Made by a program: the position numbers and the translations under genes. A stretch of 64,000 nucleotides of DNA from Salticus scenicus. Taxonomy: Eukaryota; Arthropoda; Arachnida; Araneae; Salticidae. Where the stretch lies: contig OZ005652.1 of assembly GCA_963930645.1 (NCBI GenBank), positions 356,545,602 to 356,609,601 of the forward strand, read 5' to 3'. Of the stretch, positions 54,074 through 62,667 are shown piece by piece; position 1 is the first letter of the stretch, and each line of letters opens with the position of its first letter. The notes under the pieces were generated by a model. The model made no database searches and was not told the DNA's origin. It was given only the letters and a program-made list of their open reading frames with translations.

Positions 54074-54862
54074 TTAATAAATTTCTAAAAAGGGACCTCT
54101 GTCGTGATAATAAGTTTCTTTTATTATATTTTTAAGATTTGCTGCTCTAAAATTAATTTGTTGTTCTTCGGCCCAAGAATTTTTTATGCTATATGTATAT
54201 TGTTCATTTTTAATACAATCGTGACAGTCTTCATTTATACATTCAATACTCAGTCCTCTTTGATAATATGGCCGTATTAAATAATGGTCCTCATACGGAT
54301 CATAAGAGTTTTTTAACACAATGTTGTTTTTGAAATTGTACATCTTGTTGTCCCAGTATAATACTTTTTTCTCATGATCGATTGTTAACATATCACAAGA
54401 AGGCAAGAGATAATATGTTAAATTTTCAATATCTTCAATGGGAAGATATTTTTCGAGGAAATCATCCTTGAAGAATGAAATTGTATCTTCCCATTTTAAT
54501 TCTTCTTCTGATGCACTTTCAATTGATTTTCTCATAGTGCCAATATATGGAACATTCCAATATTTATCATCGGGATAACACGGCTGATAATTTCTAAAAT
54601 ATCTCATGCATATCGACATTTTTTTATTGTCGAAAAAAACATATAATGGTTGATTGTTTTGCTTTATATACCAACCTTTTCTAACAAATTCTGTAAGTTT
54701 TATAAACTTACGTTCTAATAGAGTCCATGCAGAAGGGTTTGATGTTAAATCCTCCATTTCAGGCATTTTGACAAGCGTATTTATCTTATCAGAAAACTCA
54801 AAATATTTTTTGAATATGTTGAATTTCACATCGAAAGGAAGGTTTAAAAATGGAAAACTCAT
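54074..54862 (-). CDS. F-box protein with GW-Y/RYF domain
   Basis: A 262-residue protein, start set at the ATG at 54862 (upstream only TTG). Residues 2-38 (FPFLNLPFDVKFNIFKKYF) form an F-box-like SKP1-binding segment. The remainder shares the domain of the 36198 protein: GWYIKQ...LYVFFD...MRYF, YLPIEDIENL, LYWDNKMYNF, SIECINEDC...KNEQ and WAEEQQINFR. An F-box joined to a putative target-binding domain suggests an SCF ubiquitin ligase receptor. CAATATAAAAGGG lies about 50 bases upstream, so early. Confidence 0.7.
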   Translation of the reverse strand: MSFPFLNLPFDVKFNIFKKYFEFSDKINTLVKMPEMEDLTSNPSAWTLLERKFIKLTEFVRKGWYIKQNNQPLYVFFDNKKMSICMRYFRNYQPCYPDDKYWNVPYIGTMRKSIESASEEELKWEDTISFFKDDFLEKYLPIEDIENLTYYLLPSCDMLTIDHEKKVLYWDNKMYNFKNNIVLKNSYDPYEDHYLIRPYYQRGLSIECINEDCHDCIKNEQYTYSIKNSWAEEQQINFRAANLKNIIKETYYHDRGPFLEIY

Positions 54863-55320
54863 ATTTACTTTTTGGATACAAGACAAAGTGAAATACTCCC
54901 TTTTATATTGGCGAAAAGCAAGAAATAAAAAAAACGGATCATGTTAATCTTTTATGTCACCTGTTTTTTGTACGCAAAATAATTGTTTATTTTAAATATG
55001 GCCGTCACATTTTTTATCTTTTAAAACTGTTTTGTCATGAGATATAAATTAAGCAATTTTTTTTCTTGAAACATATAATAGTAAATAAGAGCAATTTCAT
55101 TTTTACCAAGAAAAAAATTTGAAAAAATAGTTCTATAGACTAGTTAAAATATTTTTTGATTTTAATATTTTTTTAGTCATACATTTTAACTTTAAAAATT
55201 ATTTTTAATGATTATCATAATTAACATTTCATTTAAGGATATTGACAAAATATAAAAGATTAACAAAATAAACGTTTTTGTAAAAAAACAAACAATCAAA
55301 AAGAAGTTTATTTAAATAAA
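54863..55320. other. Intergenic region, promoter of the 54-kb F-box gene only
   Basis: TATAAAAGGG at about 54900-54909 on the minus strand belongs to the F-box gene. The remaining 400 bases hold no recognised element. Confidence 0.4.
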
Positions 55321-55720
55321 ATATATAGTATTTGAATTTTAATATTTAGTTAACTAGCGAAATTTCAATTTTTAAATTTTGAAAAAATGAAATCCGCTAA
55401 AATTCAAATTATATTTTTTTCCAATCTATTTTTTTTGTAAAATAGCATTTGACATTTTGTTAAATAACGAAATTTCAAATTTCAAGTTTTGAATCCGCTA
55501 AAATTCAAATTATATTTCTTTCTATATTGAAGTTATTTTACAAAAAATAACATTTGAATTTTAACATTTATTTAAATAACGAAATTTAAGAATAAAATTC
55601 AAATTATATTTTTTTATGTCCAAGTTATTTTACAAAAGTAACATTTAAAATGAAATTTCGTTATTTAATTCAAATTATAACACCAAACTATTTTACAAAA
55701 ATAGCATTTGACGCACCACA
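55320..55720. repeat. Degenerate relatives of the 287-bp array
   Basis: Several diverged copies of GCATTTGAATTTTAACATTT, TTAACTAGCGAAATTTCAA and CGCTAAAATTCAAATTATAT occur here. These are the same words as in the 51-54 kb array. Similar scattered words appear at about 57218-57290 and 60430-60600, so the hr-like element is dispersed across the right half. Confidence 0.7.
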
Positions 55721-55721
55721 G

Positions 55722-55765
55722 ATAAAGTGACGTAATCGAGTTGTATATAAACCCACTCGCCATTT
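55722..55765 (+). promoter_or_regulatory. CRE-like site, TATA box and initiator of F-box gene 2
   Basis: TGACGTAA (about 55728) is followed by GTATATAAACCC (about 55743-55754) and CATTTCATTC (about 55761), then the ATG at 55790. The same sequence, essentially unchanged, precedes the gene at 59371. Confidence 0.65.
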
Positions 55766-55789
55766 CATTCTTTCTCATTGCTTTTCAAT

Positions 55790-56380
55790 ATGGAGTTTCC
55801 GTTTCTTGATCTACCAGATTTAGTTCAAACGAAAATAATGAAATACTATTTGAGTCCATTATTTAAATTTAAAAAATTAATGAAGATAAATGAATTATCA
55901 CCAATTTTAGAACAAAAAAGTTCCTGGATGAATCCTACAGATGAACTATTTGCTTTATTGGATTACCTTTCATCTCTATCGACTGGATTTTATTTACCAA
56001 TTGTTGATAAATACCCACTCAAAAACAGTTTTTATATAAATATCGAAGATGAAAATATAAAATTCTATCATATTGGAGGACCATTTTTCGCATTGAAGAG
56101 GAGAGCTATTAAAAAACCCCTAGTGAAAGAAAGTGAACTATCATCTGTTTTGGAATTTCTAAAGGAATTTTCAAGAAAATACGCATATTGTGAAAACCCA
56201 CCAGAAAAATTAAAATGGTATTTGAAAAAAAATGAAATTGGATGGTGTCATAGATCGTCTATAATAGATTTTAAACTTGTGGAGGGAAGAAAATTTGTGA
56301 TTACGTTTAGTGAATTGTATTTCTTCCTCCACAAGTTTATTCCATGTGAAATAACTGAAGATTTGAAAGATTATAAATAA
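55790..56380 (+). CDS. F-box protein, duplicated copy 1
   Basis: A 196-residue protein starting MEFPFLDLPDLVQTKIMKYY, an F-box-like helix pair, followed by about 150 residues without a named domain (blocks SSWMNP, FYINIEDE, IKFYHI, WCHRSSI, FKLVEG, HKFIPC). Its paralogue at 59371-59964 is collinear. The FYINIEDE...FYHI block resembles the LYVFFD...MRYF block of the 54-kb F-box protein, so all may be one family. Start: the ATG at 55790, since a TTG at 55778 is the only upstream alternative. Likely an early SCF adaptor. Confidence 0.7.
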   Translation: MEFPFLDLPDLVQTKIMKYYLSPLFKFKKLMKINELSPILEQKSSWMNPTDELFALLDYLSSLSTGFYLPIVDKYPLKNSFYINIEDENIKFYHIGGPFFALKRRAIKKPLVKESELSSVLEFLKEFSRKYAYCENPPEKLKWYLKKNEIGWCHRSSIIDFKLVEGRKFVITFSELYFFLHKFIPCEITEDLKDYK

Positions 56381-57006
56381 GTTTTCCCACACCTGAATTT
56401 CATAAGTTATCTGGACCCACACCTATGGTCATCATAAAACATAATCATGTCCACGAATTTATTTAATGACAAAGATTTGCAATTTTATCCCATTAAATTG
56501 TATTTTCTCACAGATCCATGATTAATGTGAAATAATCAGATTTGCATATTTATTTTCATATGCCATCAAATATAAATGTTTTTCATATCCTATTTACGTT
56601 ATTGAAAAAAATATTTGGACAAAGATTTGTCCTTCATTATTTATATAATTTTTATAAATAATTATATTTGTATATAATGCTCTTTTTTTAATTAAAATCC
56701 TTCATTATTTATATAGTTATTATAAATGATTATATTTGTATATAATACTCTTTTTTTATTAAAATATGTTGTGTATATATATTATATATTTATTTCTTTA
56801 ATAAAAATGTTCAAAATTAAATGTCTTATTATTTTTTTAAATTTTCAAACAAATCATTTATAGAAATTTGAAATAGAATAAAATTGAATTTGAATTTTAG
56901 CGAATTTCATTGAATACCTGCAATTGTATAATTTAATTTCTTAAACAACTTTCAGATATTTAATTATATTTCTATTTCATCATACAATTCAAAAATTAGA
57001 ATAATC
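56381..57006. other. 3' flank of F-box copy 1, duplicated at 59.96-60.4 kb
   Basis: No gene. Segments such as AATGTTTTTCATATCC, GAAAAAAATATTTGG and TTCAAAATTAAATGTCTTAT recur in the same order after the second F-box copy, showing that the duplication includes about 500 bases of 3' flank. Confidence 0.6.
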
Positions 57007-57195
57007 TTACAGGTAGATTTTTTTGAATAACTGGAGAAGTTCCACAGTAAATTCTACATGGTTTAAAGCATTAATAAAAAATGTTGTAAAAACTAGCCAC
57101 CTTGAATAAGTCTTTCTGTTATTACTTTTTAATACGACCATGACTATTTCTATCAATCTATCATTTTGCGTTTTTACCAATTTATAATGTTCCAT
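57007..57195 (-). CDS. Short unrecognised frame (62 residues), uncertain
   Basis: An intact frame from the ATG at 57195. The product has a hydrophobic central stretch (WLVFTTFFINALNHV) and a basic start. It may be a small membrane protein or a gene fragment; the neighbourhood is rich in remnants. Nothing recognised. Confidence 0.3.
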   Translation of the reverse strand: MEHYKLVKTQNDRLIEIVMVVLKSNNRKTYSRWLVFTTFFINALNHVEFTVELLQLFKKIYL

Positions 57196-57606
57196 TTCGA
57201 CCTGCAATTATCCTTGAATTTTAACATTTTATTATGTAGCAAAATTTCAGATTTTAAAATTTCAAAATTGAAATTTAGCTAAATAATTAAATATTAAAAT
57301 TAAAATTATATTTTATTCTATTTATTCAGAAACTCAGTTTGTCTCATAGATTTCAAATTAAAAATATAGATAATATATGTGCTGAAATGCTTGTGGAATT
57401 CATTTCCAAAATGACATGTTTAAAACAATACAATGGACGTTATTATTAAAAAATCACTCTTCAATATTCTTAAAAAAGGATTTTATTTAATAGACATGGG
57501 ACAGGTTTGAACAATACATACAACAAGCAAAATGTTTACAATCTAGAAAAATAATATCCTTGATTTTAACTTAAAAAGATCGTTTCCTTTTTTTTGGTCT
57601 GTATAA
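57196..57606. other. Intergenic region with hr-like words and a RING-gene remnant
   Basis: AATTTTAACATTTTATTATG and GCAAAATTTCAG near 57220-57250 are degenerate hr-like words. On the minus strand, 57460-57570 repeats the RING-end segment seen at 48107 (for example ATACAACAAGCAAAATGTTT). No open gene. Confidence 0.5.
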
Positions 57607-58275
57607 TTATTCTTTATGAGAAAGGTTTAGATAGTTATATGGTATTTTTTCTTTTGTCTTTTCTATGAAATTATATTTCTCTCGAAGATATTTCGCAGGG
57701 TCCATTAAGGCTTTTTGGCAATAACATGTATTTGGGAATTCATCAGAAAAAACGCATCTTATACAATCGGTCAAGTGCCATTCTCTACTTTCAGGATTCA
57801 GAATTACATTGATTTCTCGTTGTTTTCCCATTTCTCTGACTTTTATTTCAAACTGTATAGCATTCCTTGTAGTTTTATATTCTTCATACCATTTGAACAC
57901 GTTTTCTCTATCTGAAACACAACGCTTGTAAAAATCTCGCACATTTTCAATTTGATCAGAATAATTAAATGCTAATAAAGAGCCGCTTAAACGTTCTTCC
58001 TTGTGTAATTTTTGGAAATTTTTTGAAAGCATTTCGTCTTCTAAATATTTTTCTGGAGACATCTTAGCGTGGTAGCAAGGACAAGTATCAGGTCCCTCTT
58101 TTGCATCGTCCTGAGACCATACACAATTATTTAAGTGCAATTCATCTCTTTTGTTCAAAAGAAATTTTAAGCGACTGTTATAACGACGAGATAATACTTC
58201 AAAATGCAAAATATTAACTCGATTATTGCAAATCTTGTACTTTTTTCGCAGAGTATCTAAATAAGTAGTAGTCAT
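57607..58275 (-). CDS. Protein with two WH-x-x-C...CxC modules
   Basis: A 222-residue protein (start at the ATG at 58275; the 18 upstream codons open only with TTG and contain the TATATATATG promoter box). It carries two copies of a Cys module: the first with LHLNNCVWSQ, then CPCY and SPEKYL; the second with WHLTDCIRCV, then CYCQ and DPAKYLREKY. The same module occurs once in the protein at 35743-36165. The conserved Cys and His positions suggest metal binding. Unknown function, probably an early accessory protein specific to this lineage. Confidence 0.65.
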   Translation of the reverse strand: MTTTYLDTLRKKYKICNNRVNILHFEVLSRRYNSRLKFLLNKRDELHLNNCVWSQDDAKEGPDTCPCYHAKMSPEKYLEDEMLSKNFQKLHKEERLSGSLLAFNYSDQIENVRDFYKRCVSDRENVFKWYEEYKTTRNAIQFEIKVREMGKQREINVILNPESREWHLTDCIRCVFSDEFPNTCYCQKALMDPAKYLREKYNFIEKTKEKIPYNYLNLSHKE

Positions 58276-58527
58276 GTTGAAATGATTTAGAAACGACAAG
58301 TCATATATATATCCACTTTTATCCACCAATAATTTTAAACAAAAAATAAAAAGACAGACTTATTGATTAAACAACTTTTTTATTTCCGTTAGCTGAAAAA
58401 GATCCAACTAATAGTGAAAATTGCCATTTTTATATGTCAGAATTTGAAAAAAACAAAAAAAGGTGGTCGAGTTATATGAAAAAGATCCAACTAAAGTTAA
58501 AATAGTCATTTTATATGTCAGAATTTG

Positions 58528-58569
<42 letters not shown>

Positions 58570-59300
58570 AAATTAATCAACGTAAATTTTTTTTAAATTT
58601 TAAAATTTTTTTAAAGGGTTTTACTTTATTTTATTTTTATTTTAATATTTTTTTATAAAAAGATATAACTATATAAAAGTGACTTTTATTACAAATAACA
58701 ATTATTAACGACAAAAATAGATATAAAATTGCAAATGATTTTGATAATCTATCTCAACCATTATCAGATTTTATAATTTTGATATTAAATTGATTGAATT
58801 ATGTTTTAAAGTTATTATACGGTAAAAAAATAATTATTACCAGCTGCCTCGTAATAATTATTTTTTTACAGTCTCAAAAGAACAAATTATAGATATTTTA
58901 TTTTTTGTTCTGTAAAAATTCAGCTACTATGTATTATGGTGACAAAAAATATTGTAACGTCATATAAATTGCCGTGTTCAAAATCTTTAAATTGAAGATT
59001 TCTTTAAATTCACTTGACAAGAATATTATGTTATGTTGTAATATATATCGATATCCCAAATTAATTAGATATCGAAAAGAACTGACATATTTTAAATTCA
59101 ATTAAAGGAATGATGACATATTGTTTAACATTTCGATGGATAAATTTTAAAATTGATAAATGTCGAGATAATAATAATTAATAAATGCCGAGATAATAAT
59201 TTAATAAATTGTGACATGATTTTATTTTTATTTCTTTATATTCTTTTATCTTTAAAAAGACCTTCAAACTATAAAGAATGTCATGCAATGACACACCTTT
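58276..59300. other. Intergenic region with direct repeat, A tract and perfect hairpin
   Basis: It contains two copies of an element with GAAAAAGATCCAACTAA and TATATGTCAGAATTTGAAAA (about 58395-58460 and 58477-58528), a run of about 36 A (58529-58564), and a perfect 19-base hairpin (58822-58869). No gene seen. Confidence 0.6.
58822..58869. repeat. Perfect 19-bp inverted repeat with 10-base loop
   Basis: GTAAAAAAATAATTATTAC and its exact complement GTAATAATTATTTTTTTAC flank the loop CAGCTGCCTC. The loop is rich in G and C by local standards. It may be a transposon relic, a terminator or a regulatory hairpin. Confidence 0.75.
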
Positions 59301-59307
59301 TGATAAA

Positions 59308-59350
59308 GTGACGTAATCGAGTTGTATATAAACCCACTCGCCATTTCATT
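59308..59350 (+). promoter_or_regulatory. CRE-like site, TATA box and initiator of F-box gene 3
   Basis: TGACGTAATCGAGTTGTATA and ACCCACTCGCCATTTCATTC are the same as before the gene at 55790. They lie about 60 bases upstream of the ATG at 59371. Confidence 0.65.
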
Positions 59351-59370
59351 CTTTCTCATTCCTTTTCAAT

Positions 59371-59964
59371 ATGGCGTTTGAATTTCTCCATTTGCCTGAG
59401 TTAGTTCAAGAGAAAATTATGAAGTTGTATTTGCCACCATTTTTTAAATGCCATCAATTAAGGAAAATAAATGAATTATCATCACTATTGAAAAGAAAAA
59501 GTTCGTGGCTTCATCCTTCAGATGAACTGTTTGAGTTGCTGGATTTAATTTCATCGCTTTCCTCAGGATTTTATACATCAAGCAATCCACTCAAGGATAG
59601 TTTTTACATAAACATTGAAGATGAAACAATAAAGTTTTTCCATATTTCAGGACCTGACAGATTTGGAGTATTAAAATGGTTGGATACCAAGCAACCCATC
59701 ATGAAAGAAATGAAAATAAATCCTGTTATCGAATTTCTAAAAGAATTTTTAAATAGATACTCATTCAGTGAAAATCCATCGGAAATGTTAAAAAGTTATT
59801 TGGTGAATAACGAAATAAAATGGTGTCACCGACAATCAATCACAGAATTTAAACTTGTGGAGGGGAAAAAATGTGTCATCACGTTTAGTGAACTGTATTA
59901 TGGCCTCCACAAGTTTATTCCATGCAATATCACCCAAAATTTACAAGAATCATTAAGATATTGA
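59371..59964 (+). CDS. F-box protein, duplicated copy 2
   Basis: A 197-residue paralogue of the 55790 gene, starting MAFEFLHLPELVQEKIMKLY (F-box-like) and sharing SSWLHP, FYINIEDE, IKFFHI, WCHRQSI, FKLVEG and HKFIPC. A CTTGTGGAGG word and its inverse CCTCCACAAG lie near the 3' end in both copies. The proteins have diverged more than the promoters, which suggests selection for change in the coding part. Likely an SCF-type ubiquitin ligase adaptor. Confidence 0.7.
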   Translation: MAFEFLHLPELVQEKIMKLYLPPFFKCHQLRKINELSSLLKRKSSWLHPSDELFELLDLISSLSSGFYTSSNPLKDSFYINIEDETIKFFHISGPDRFGVLKWLDTKQPIMKEMKINPVIEFLKEFLNRYSFSENPSEMLKSYLVNNEIKWCHRQSITEFKLVEGKKCVITFSELYYGLHKFIPCNITQNLQESLRY

Positions 59965-61328
59965 TCCCCTGGACATTTTTCATTTTCAATGGCCAGATAT
60001 GGAATAATCTATTTACGAGTTTTTAAAGGATCTCAAATATTATCTTTATTTAAAAGAATGTGTCATCATAAAACATAAACAGGAATTTTTAAATGTGAAA
60101 TTTGCAAATTTATTTATTTTCATATGCCATCAAGTATAAATGTTTTTCATATCCAATTCGTTTATTGAAAAAAATATTTGGTCCAAAGATTTGTAAAAAT
60201 ACTTCATTATTTATTTGGTTTTCATAAATGATTATATTTGTGCTCTTTTTTAATTAAAATTATTATTTATATGGTTTTTATAAATGATTTATGTGTATAT
60301 AATGTTCTTTTTTAATTAAAAATCTGTTGTGATTTTATATATTTGTTTCTTTAATAAAAACTGTTCAAAATTAAATGTCTTATTATTTTTTTTAATTTTC
60401 AAACAAATCGTATATAGAAATTTGAAATAGATAGAATTTGAATTTTAGTGAATTTCATTTTTCAATTTGCTATTTAATTAAAATGCAAATGTTACTTTTT
60501 GAAATTAGTTTGGCTGAAATAGAATGTTATCGGATTTTTTTCAAGATTGAAATTTCGATATTTAATTAAATGTTAAAATTCAAATGTTATTTTTTGAAAA
60601 TAGCTTGGCTGAAATAGTCAAATTTGATGTTTTCTAATAAAAATATATATTTCAAATTGATTTTCATAGATTTGAAATTTTTCATTTTCATTTTTTAAAA
60701 AAATATTTAAAATATTAAAAAAAATTATAACTAAAATGATCATTTGATAAAAAAGAAAAATCAAAATATAAAAGTTTATATAAACTTTCATCCAAACAAG
60801 AAAATATCTCTTAAGACACCAAAACTTTTTTAGAAGATAAAAGGCGAGATCTTAAAATTATTGATGATAAAAAATGGGTGTCAAGATTATTCTAAAGATT
60901 TTTAGAAAAAAATATATCATTAAAAATTACAATTATATTATTTGTTATGATTCAAAAAAAAAGATCAACATAACTTGAATCAGATTTGTTTGTCATTTAT
61001 TTTATTAAACAAGAAATGAAAGGAGTAATTTTAATAATAAAAAAATCTATCCTGTGAGATTATTCTAATTTTTGAGTTGTATGATAAAACATAAATATAA
61101 TTAAATATTTGAAAATTGTTTAAGAAATTAAATTATAAAATTGCAAATATTCTAGCATTTTCAAAGTGGATAAATGGTGATGACTAATAAATAAATTTTT
61201 ATCTAAATTAAATAAACGACACAAAAAAATAGTCAAATAACAGTTTATTTTGAATTACAACATATTATATATGTCTTTAACAACTTGTCAAATACTTTTT
61301 TAAAAAGCTCTTCTTTTAAATTGGATTA
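59965..61328. other. 3' flank duplicate and hr-like words, no gene
   Basis: The first 450 bases repeat the flank of F-box copy 1. From about 60430 to 60610 degenerate hr-like words occur (GAAATTTCGATATTTAATTA, TTAAAATTCAAATGTTA). The rest to 61328 is AT-rich without recognised features. Confidence 0.5.
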
Positions 61329-61604
61329 CTAACATAAATTGGAGTCATCCCAATCAGTATCATAAAGGTCTAACACCAGTCTTCTTAACATTTCTTGACG
61401 TAAAAATTCATGCATTGGGTCATCTTCTTTAATCGTCCAAAGGATTGTAGACAAATCTGTAGCTTGAATTGGTTCATTACAAGATGGGCAGCATACATTT
61501 TTTGTCGACAGGATAAAATTTCTAACACATGATAGATGAATGTTATGTTTACACTTCATCAACGTAGATGAATTTGCTGGTGTGGAGCACTGAATGCAAT
61601 CCAT
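61329..61604 (-). CDS. Small RING-finger protein
   Basis: A 91-residue protein that is mostly a RING: CIQC at 3-6, CKHNIHLSC (about 18-26), CCPSC (about 38-42). The C-terminal half is acidic. TATAAATAG lies about 30-35 bases upstream of the ATG, so early. It could act as a minimal E3 ligase or as an inhibitor of larger RING dimers; the substrate part is missing. Confidence 0.7.
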   Translation of the reverse strand: MDCIQCSTPANSSTLMKCKHNIHLSCVRNFILSTKNVCCPSCNEPIQATDLSTILWTIKEDDPMHEFLRQEMLRRLVLDLYDTDWDDSNLC

Positions 61605-62667
61605 CGTTATGATCTCGGATATTCTTTCGAATCTCTATTTATACTCGACATAGTTAAAAAAAACTATTTATATAATGTCAGTAAAACTGTCGATTTGAGC
61701 TTTTATTGAATTAAACTGACTATTTTTTTGTGTCTTATATTTAATTAGATAAAAATAAAATAAATCTGTCATTGACAGATTTATTTATTTTTTATTAAAA
61801 TTACTTTTAATATTTATCATTTGACCATTTCTCGTTTAATAAAATAAATGACAAATAAATGAAAAAATTTTGGTTCAATCCTTCTTTTTTGAATCATAAC
61901 AAATATTATAATTGTAATTTTTAATGATATATTTAAAAAAAATCTTTAGATCGAGATTTTATATTAACCTTACCCGGTCAATTGTCATTTATAATTTTAA
62001 GATCTCGCCTTTTATGTATATCACTTTTATAAATTTTTTGGTAAATCTGGAGCGAGATTTTAGAAAAAATTCTATTCGAAAGATTTTTAGAATTTTTTTT
62101 ATTAATAAATGTATCCATTCTTCAAATAAACATTTCGAATAACTATTTATAAAGCCATCAACAAAAAATTTTTTCAATTATTGTAAATATTTATTTCTTT
62201 TTTTTCATTTAAAAGATCAAAGGTCTTTTTTTATTATGTAAAAATTTAAAGTCTATTCTTACAATTCAACTTCATTAAATATATAGTATATAGCATTTTA
62301 GATAAGACTGCAATGTATTTTATATTCTGATACAAAAAAGATCATCGCAAATATTATTCACCAACGTTTACAGAGCTAAAAATATAAATCCTCTGTGAGA
62401 AAATCTTATTAAACAACTAATAAAAATTTCACTCTATAGTCGCATCTACCTTTTTTTACACATTATTTGTCACGTCTTTCAATTGAAAATTTACATTATT
62501 TGTCACGCTTCTTTAAAATTGAAAATTGAAATTTTTTTGTAGAAGATTTTATATTTTTTTATGTATATTTTATCTTTTATATAGAGTTTAAATAATTTTT
62601 TAATTTTATATATTTTTGATATATATTTCACTTTCTCAGACTCAAAATTGTATTTTAACGTTGTGTG
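61605..62667. other. Intergenic region, no gene recognised
   Basis: It holds the promoters of the small RING gene (TATAAATAG near 61637) and of the gene at 62668 (TATATATTT near 62608-62616). A direct repeat ACATTATTTGTCACG with TTGAAAAT lies at about 62459-62530, and AGATCTCGCC/GAGCGAGATTTT words near 61950-62060. A 72-codon frame at 61924 is Phe/Ile/Arg-rich and unconvincing. Confidence 0.4.

Noticed and set aside
61924..62177. Opposing frames of about 62-72 codons
   Set aside because: Simple AT-rich composition, both strands open over the same bases, no promoter or motif.
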